DNA of 64,000 nt from Candidatus Heimdallarchaeota archaeon (GTDB lineage: Archaea > Asgardarchaeota > Heimdallarchaeia > Heimdallarchaeales > Heimdallarchaeaceae): positions 1-64,000 of the forward strand of contig JAUVXV010000011.1 of NCBI GenBank assembly GCA_030603365.1. The letters run 5' to 3'. The stretch's first letter is position 1. Every line of letters starts with the position of its first letter. The notes beneath the pieces are model-generated. The model was given only the letters and a program-made list of their open reading frames with translations, was not told the DNA's origin and did no database searches. The position numbers and the translations under genes are program-made. Positions 61,317 through 64,000 of this stretch are shown piece after piece.

Positions 61317-63098
61317 TTAGATTCTTAGACTTCTGTTAAGTGCTTGAATTTTCTCTTTATTGAATTTCAAAACCTCTCGATCATAAGATAATAAACCGTT
61401 TATTTCTCCTTCTACATCAGTAGTTTGAGTATAAACTGCTGAGCTCAATCCTTCAGGGATGAGTTTTTTAGTTTCTTCTATTATTCTTTCATAATTCAGC
61501 CAGAGTTCTTCCATTGTTGGGTATTTCTTATAGGACCATTTGAATTTCTTATTCCACATATGGTCCTTAACACTCAGCCCTAAACCTCCAAATTCTCCTA
61601 GAACTGCAATTCTATCATCGTTTTCTAGATTTGGGATTGTTGGGCCTGGATAAAGATGAATATCATTCATATCACCAGTCTTCTTATCTAACCATCCACT
61701 AGCACTATTGATCAAGCGAGTATTATCCAGCGCACGAATATAATCGGTCACTTTTCTGGTTTCAAACTGTCCCCAACCTTCATTAAACGGAACCCAAGCA
61801 GCGATAGAGGGATGATTATAAAGAGAATCAATCATCGATTTTAATTCAGAGTAAAATTGATTTTTTACTGATTTCTTCTTTCTACCATTTCTTAGTTTGA
61901 ATTTACCTCTGAATAGAAGGTATCCGAAAACCCCATAGAATTCATGACCTCCATTTGGCATGTCTTGCCAGACCATCATTCCTAATCGATCACAATGATA
62001 GTACCATCGAGCAGGTTCTGTTTTAAGATGCTTTCTTATCATATTAAAACCAAGTTCTTTAGTTATCTCTATGTCATACACCAAAGCTTCTTCAGTTGGA
62101 GCTGTATAGAGACCATCAGGCCAATAACCTTGATCCAATGTTCCAAACATGAAGATAGGTTCTCCATTAAGAAGGATGCGAGGGATATTATTTTCATCTT
62201 TACCATAAGCAAATTCTCGCATAGCAAAATAGCTTTCAATCCTATCAATTAGTTCTCCTTTCCTTTCTAAAGACAAATTAAGATTATAGAGAAAGGGTTT
62301 ATCAGGTTGCCAAAGTGTAGCTTCAGGGATGTCTAGAATTATTTTCTCATCAATTGCACTTTCTACTTTTGTGATAACTCGATCACTTGTTCTTACAGTA
62401 GCATTAATAATATCATCAGATTTGTTTTTTATTCCAGTTAGGGTTAAGATGAGTTTTTCATCATGAATATTAGGTATCATGAAAACCCTATCAATTCTGC
62501 TTCTAGAAACAGGTTCAATCCATACAGTTTGCCAAATACCGGAAACAGCTGTATAAAATGCTGCAAATGGTTTTAATACCTGTTTTCCTCTTTCTTGTTT
62601 TCCTCTATTAGTTGGATCCCAAACAGAGACAACAATTACATTCTCATCTCTAAATCTAGCATATTTAGAAATTTCAAAATAAAAAGGAACATAACCACCT
62701 CTGTGTTCTCCAACAAATTGTCCGTTAACCCACACTCTAGTTTCCCAATCAACTGCTCCAAAATGAAGAAGAAGATCTTGTTCTTTCCATGCTTCAGGCA
62801 GTTCAAAAGTACGACGATACCATAATTTCTGATTTGGTTTGAGTTTCTTTTTTACTCCAGATAATGCTGATTCAACAGCAAATGGTACTAAAATTTTTCC
62901 TTCAAAAGAAGAAGGTTTATCGTTATTTTTTGGTTGAATAGAATAATCCCATAATCCATTGAGGTTCAACCATGCATCTCGTTTAAATTGAGGTCTTGGG
63001 TATTCAGGCAAAGGTGATTCTGGATTAACGTCTTTACTCCACTTAGACATAATTTCTCCTTCAACAGGAACCCAATCTTCAAACAGCTTTTCTGACAT
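61317..63098 (-). CDS. Glycoside hydrolase family 2 enzyme (beta-galactosidase/glucuronidase-like)
   Basis: A 593-residue GH2 enzyme. The N-terminal sugar-binding jelly roll begins DAWLNLNGLWDYSI and has WYRRTFELPEAW and VWVNGQFVGEHRGGYVPF. An Ig-like domain and then the TIM barrel follow, with acid/base Glu in WVPFNEGWGQFE and nucleophile Glu in AVLGEFGGLG. No signal peptide is visible, so it acts in the cytosol on oligosaccharides. I start at ATG 63098 (MSEKLFEDWVP); a second candidate at 63050 (MSKWSKDV) has GGAG close upstream. The longer form from 63179 is low-complexity. Confidence 0.88.
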   Translation of the reverse strand: MSEKLFEDWVPVEGEIMSKWSKDVNPESPLPEYPRPQFKRDAWLNLNGLWDYSIQPKNNDKPSSFEGKILVPFAVESALSGVKKKLKPNQKLWYRRTFELPEAWKEQDLLLHFGAVDWETRVWVNGQFVGEHRGGYVPFYFEISKYARFRDENVIVVSVWDPTNRGKQERGKQVLKPFAAFYTAVSGIWQTVWIEPVSRSRIDRVFMIPNIHDEKLILTLTGIKNKSDDIINATVRTSDRVITKVESAIDEKIILDIPEATLWQPDKPFLYNLNLSLERKGELIDRIESYFAMREFAYGKDENNIPRILLNGEPIFMFGTLDQGYWPDGLYTAPTEEALVYDIEITKELGFNMIRKHLKTEPARWYYHCDRLGMMVWQDMPNGGHEFYGVFGYLLFRGKFKLRNGRKKKSVKNQFYSELKSMIDSLYNHPSIAAWVPFNEGWGQFETRKVTDYIRALDNTRLINSASGWLDKKTGDMNDIHLYPGPTIPNLENDDRIAVLGEFGGLGLSVKDHMWNKKFKWSYKKYPTMEELWLNYERIIEETKKLIPEGLSSAVYTQTTDVEGEINGLLSYDREVLKFNKEKIQALNRSLRI

Positions 63099-63153
63099 TG
63101 AGCAAGAAAAAATAAACAAGTTGAAAAGTCTTATGGAGGAAAGTTTTTGATAT

Positions 63154-63360
63154 TTATTCGTCTTTAAAACTGAATTCAAGATCCATACTGCCAGTAAATA
63201 GATTTACAAATTGAGTGCTGCGTTTATCTTCGGGAACGTTTTCTCTATCCATTTCATCCTTGATTTCTTCTTTAAGCTCCGCTAACTCTTTATTGGTGTT
63301 AAATATTATTTCATTTAACATTAAGATGTGGCGTAGTTTACTAACTTTTACTGTGGACAC
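63154..63360 (-). CDS. Small charged protein, possibly incomplete
   Basis: A 68-residue frame from GTG 63360, helical and acidic/basic mixed (TNKELAELKEEIKDEMDREN), ending FVNLFTGSMDLEFSFKDE. In the same frame, sequence continues upstream without a stop to about 63500 (KEVHEKIINSIVLPPLDTGV) but with no ATG, so the true start is unclear or lost. I recognise no family. It lies 55 bases before the GH2 gene on the same strand. May be a real small gene or the tail of a decayed one. Confidence 0.4.
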   Translation of the reverse strand: MSTVKVSKLRHILMLNEIIFNTNKELAELKEEIKDEMDRENVPEDKRSTQFVNLFTGSMDLEFSFKDE

Positions 63361-63509
63361 ATAAACGCCTGTATCTAAAGGAGGAAGAACAATTGAATTG
63401 ATAATTTTCTCATGTACTTCTTTTTCTTCATTCTTTTTATTGTTACTTCTAGAAATTTCTTTATTGATATCATCTCCAAATTGGCTTTTAAAGCAGTATT
63501 AGTTTTCAT

Positions 63510-63841
63510 CTCTCAGCTTTAACCTTTCAGCTTAAACTATTCACTTTTCACTTTCAATTTTCTACTTCGAAATTTGACAATTCAAAGACATCATTTCTCC
63601 CTTAAACTTGCATTTCAGCCTCTTAAACTGATGATTTTCAAAATTCCTTAATAAAGGTGAGTTTTACTGTAGTTCAACAAATAAGGTGAAGTGAAAAAAA
63701 TGAAAATAATCTCAAAACCCAGAAAAACCCGAACTGAAAGAATTGAATATTGGTCATTTGGTGGTCACTTTTTCTCATCACTCTCTAATAAGGTGACCAG
63801 TAATAGTTCAATTAGAAAGTAAAAGTGCTTAAGGTGCTTAA
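63510..63841. other. Gene-free leader before the MFS gene
   Basis: No gene seen. AT-rich, with four occurrences of AAGGTG (about 63654, 63685, 63790 and 63831), two of them as AATAAGGTGA. The last lies directly before the MFS start codon in AGTGCTTAAGGTGCTTAA, itself a repeated TGCTTAA pair. Possible regulatory leader. Confidence 0.35.
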
Positions 63842-64000
63842 ATGGAAAATAATCAGGCAGATACTGAAATTCAAAATGATTTAAGCACTGAGAAAAAGAA
63901 AACCAACCCTTTGGTTCTTCTGAAGAGTTGGGATTTCTCAGCATTATTTCTTGGTGGTTTTATTAGTAATGTAGGCTCATACTTTACTAGCGTTGCAATA
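63842..64000 (+). CDS. MFS-family transporter, N-terminal part
   Basis: The window ends 53 codons into this gene. The polar N-terminus MENNQADTEIQNDLSTEKKK is followed by LLKSWDFSALFLGGFISNVG then SYFTSVAI, which fits the first helix of a major facilitator superfamily exporter (the FxxLWxGxxxSxxGS pattern). Multidrug-type exporters of this subgroup are frequent in archaea. The specificity cannot be judged from this fragment. Confidence 0.6.
   Translation, partial: MENNQADTEIQNDLSTEKKKTNPLVLLKSWDFSALFLGGFISNVGSYFTSVAI

Noticed and set aside
1..64000. tRNA or rRNA genes
   Set aside because: No convincing T-loop/acceptor pattern or conserved rRNA block was noticed; a covariance search would be needed to be sure.

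Overview
The window is AT-rich and gene-dense. Most of it (about 3.3 kb to the end) looks archaeal. Promoters are TATA-like with BRE-type flanks and often sit 22-40 nt upstream of ATG, which implies leaderless or short-leader mRNAs. It carries many zinc-ribbon membrane proteins, NosD-like beta-helix surface proteins with C-terminal membrane anchors, ArsR/MarR-type winged-helix regulators and a phosphofructokinase of the PKTIDND type. This repertoire, plus a strikingly eukaryote-like steroid 5-alpha-reductase homologue, suggests an Asgard-type archaeon (Heimdall/Gerd/Thor-like). That is an inference: no rRNA or other phylogenetic marker is present. The first 3 kb looks bacterial: the 3-prime end of a group II intron, a NifU-like gene with a strong Shine-Dalgarno site, an IS1182 transposase and intrinsic terminators. 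It is either acquired DNA or a contig join.

Layout. 1-3.0 kb: intron end, NifU-like protein, IS1182. 3.3-19 kb: a cluster of paralogous zinc-independent MDR oxidoreductases (five intact, one frameshifted, one with a single stop codon, three short remnants; one more intact copy lies at 33.7 kb). These are mixed with a SnoaL-like protein, a rhodanese-TusA fusion, a methyltransferase, a condensation-type acyltransferase, two regulators and two copies of a Cys-containing membrane protein. 19-29 kb: CrtI-like FAD oxidoreductase, a TnpB element, saccharopine dehydrogenase family, ATC-hydrolase-like protein, GH4 glycosidase, APH-type kinase, a membrane protein, and a flavodoxin/monooxygenase/HxlR group with a palindrome between divergent genes. 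29-43 kb: ArsR-like regulator, C45 Ntn-hydrolase behind a TTCGAA array, M28 peptidases (two full, two fragments), SppA, membrane proteins, a repeat-rich NosD-like protein, and a segmental duplication beside a foldback element. 43-51.5 kb: four zinc-ribbon proteins, PFK, GNAT, aldo-keto reductase and surface beta-helix proteins, including a small anchor-only protein. 51.5-64 kb: 5-alpha-reductase homologue, SPPY-type methyltransferase, lipoate ligase, exported proteins, a copper-resistance group (CopA plus two HMA chaperones), GH2 glycosidase and the start of an MFS transporter.

How it fits together: the left half looks like an accessory redox and secondary-metabolism island growing by tandem duplication and decaying in place. 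The middle is a mosaic reshaped by duplication (M28, DUF998-like, beta-helix). The right part combines central metabolism (PFK, lipoate), copper export, sugar hydrolysis and cell-surface proteins. The most notable single gene is the steroid 5-alpha-reductase-like enzyme at 52.2-53.0 kb.
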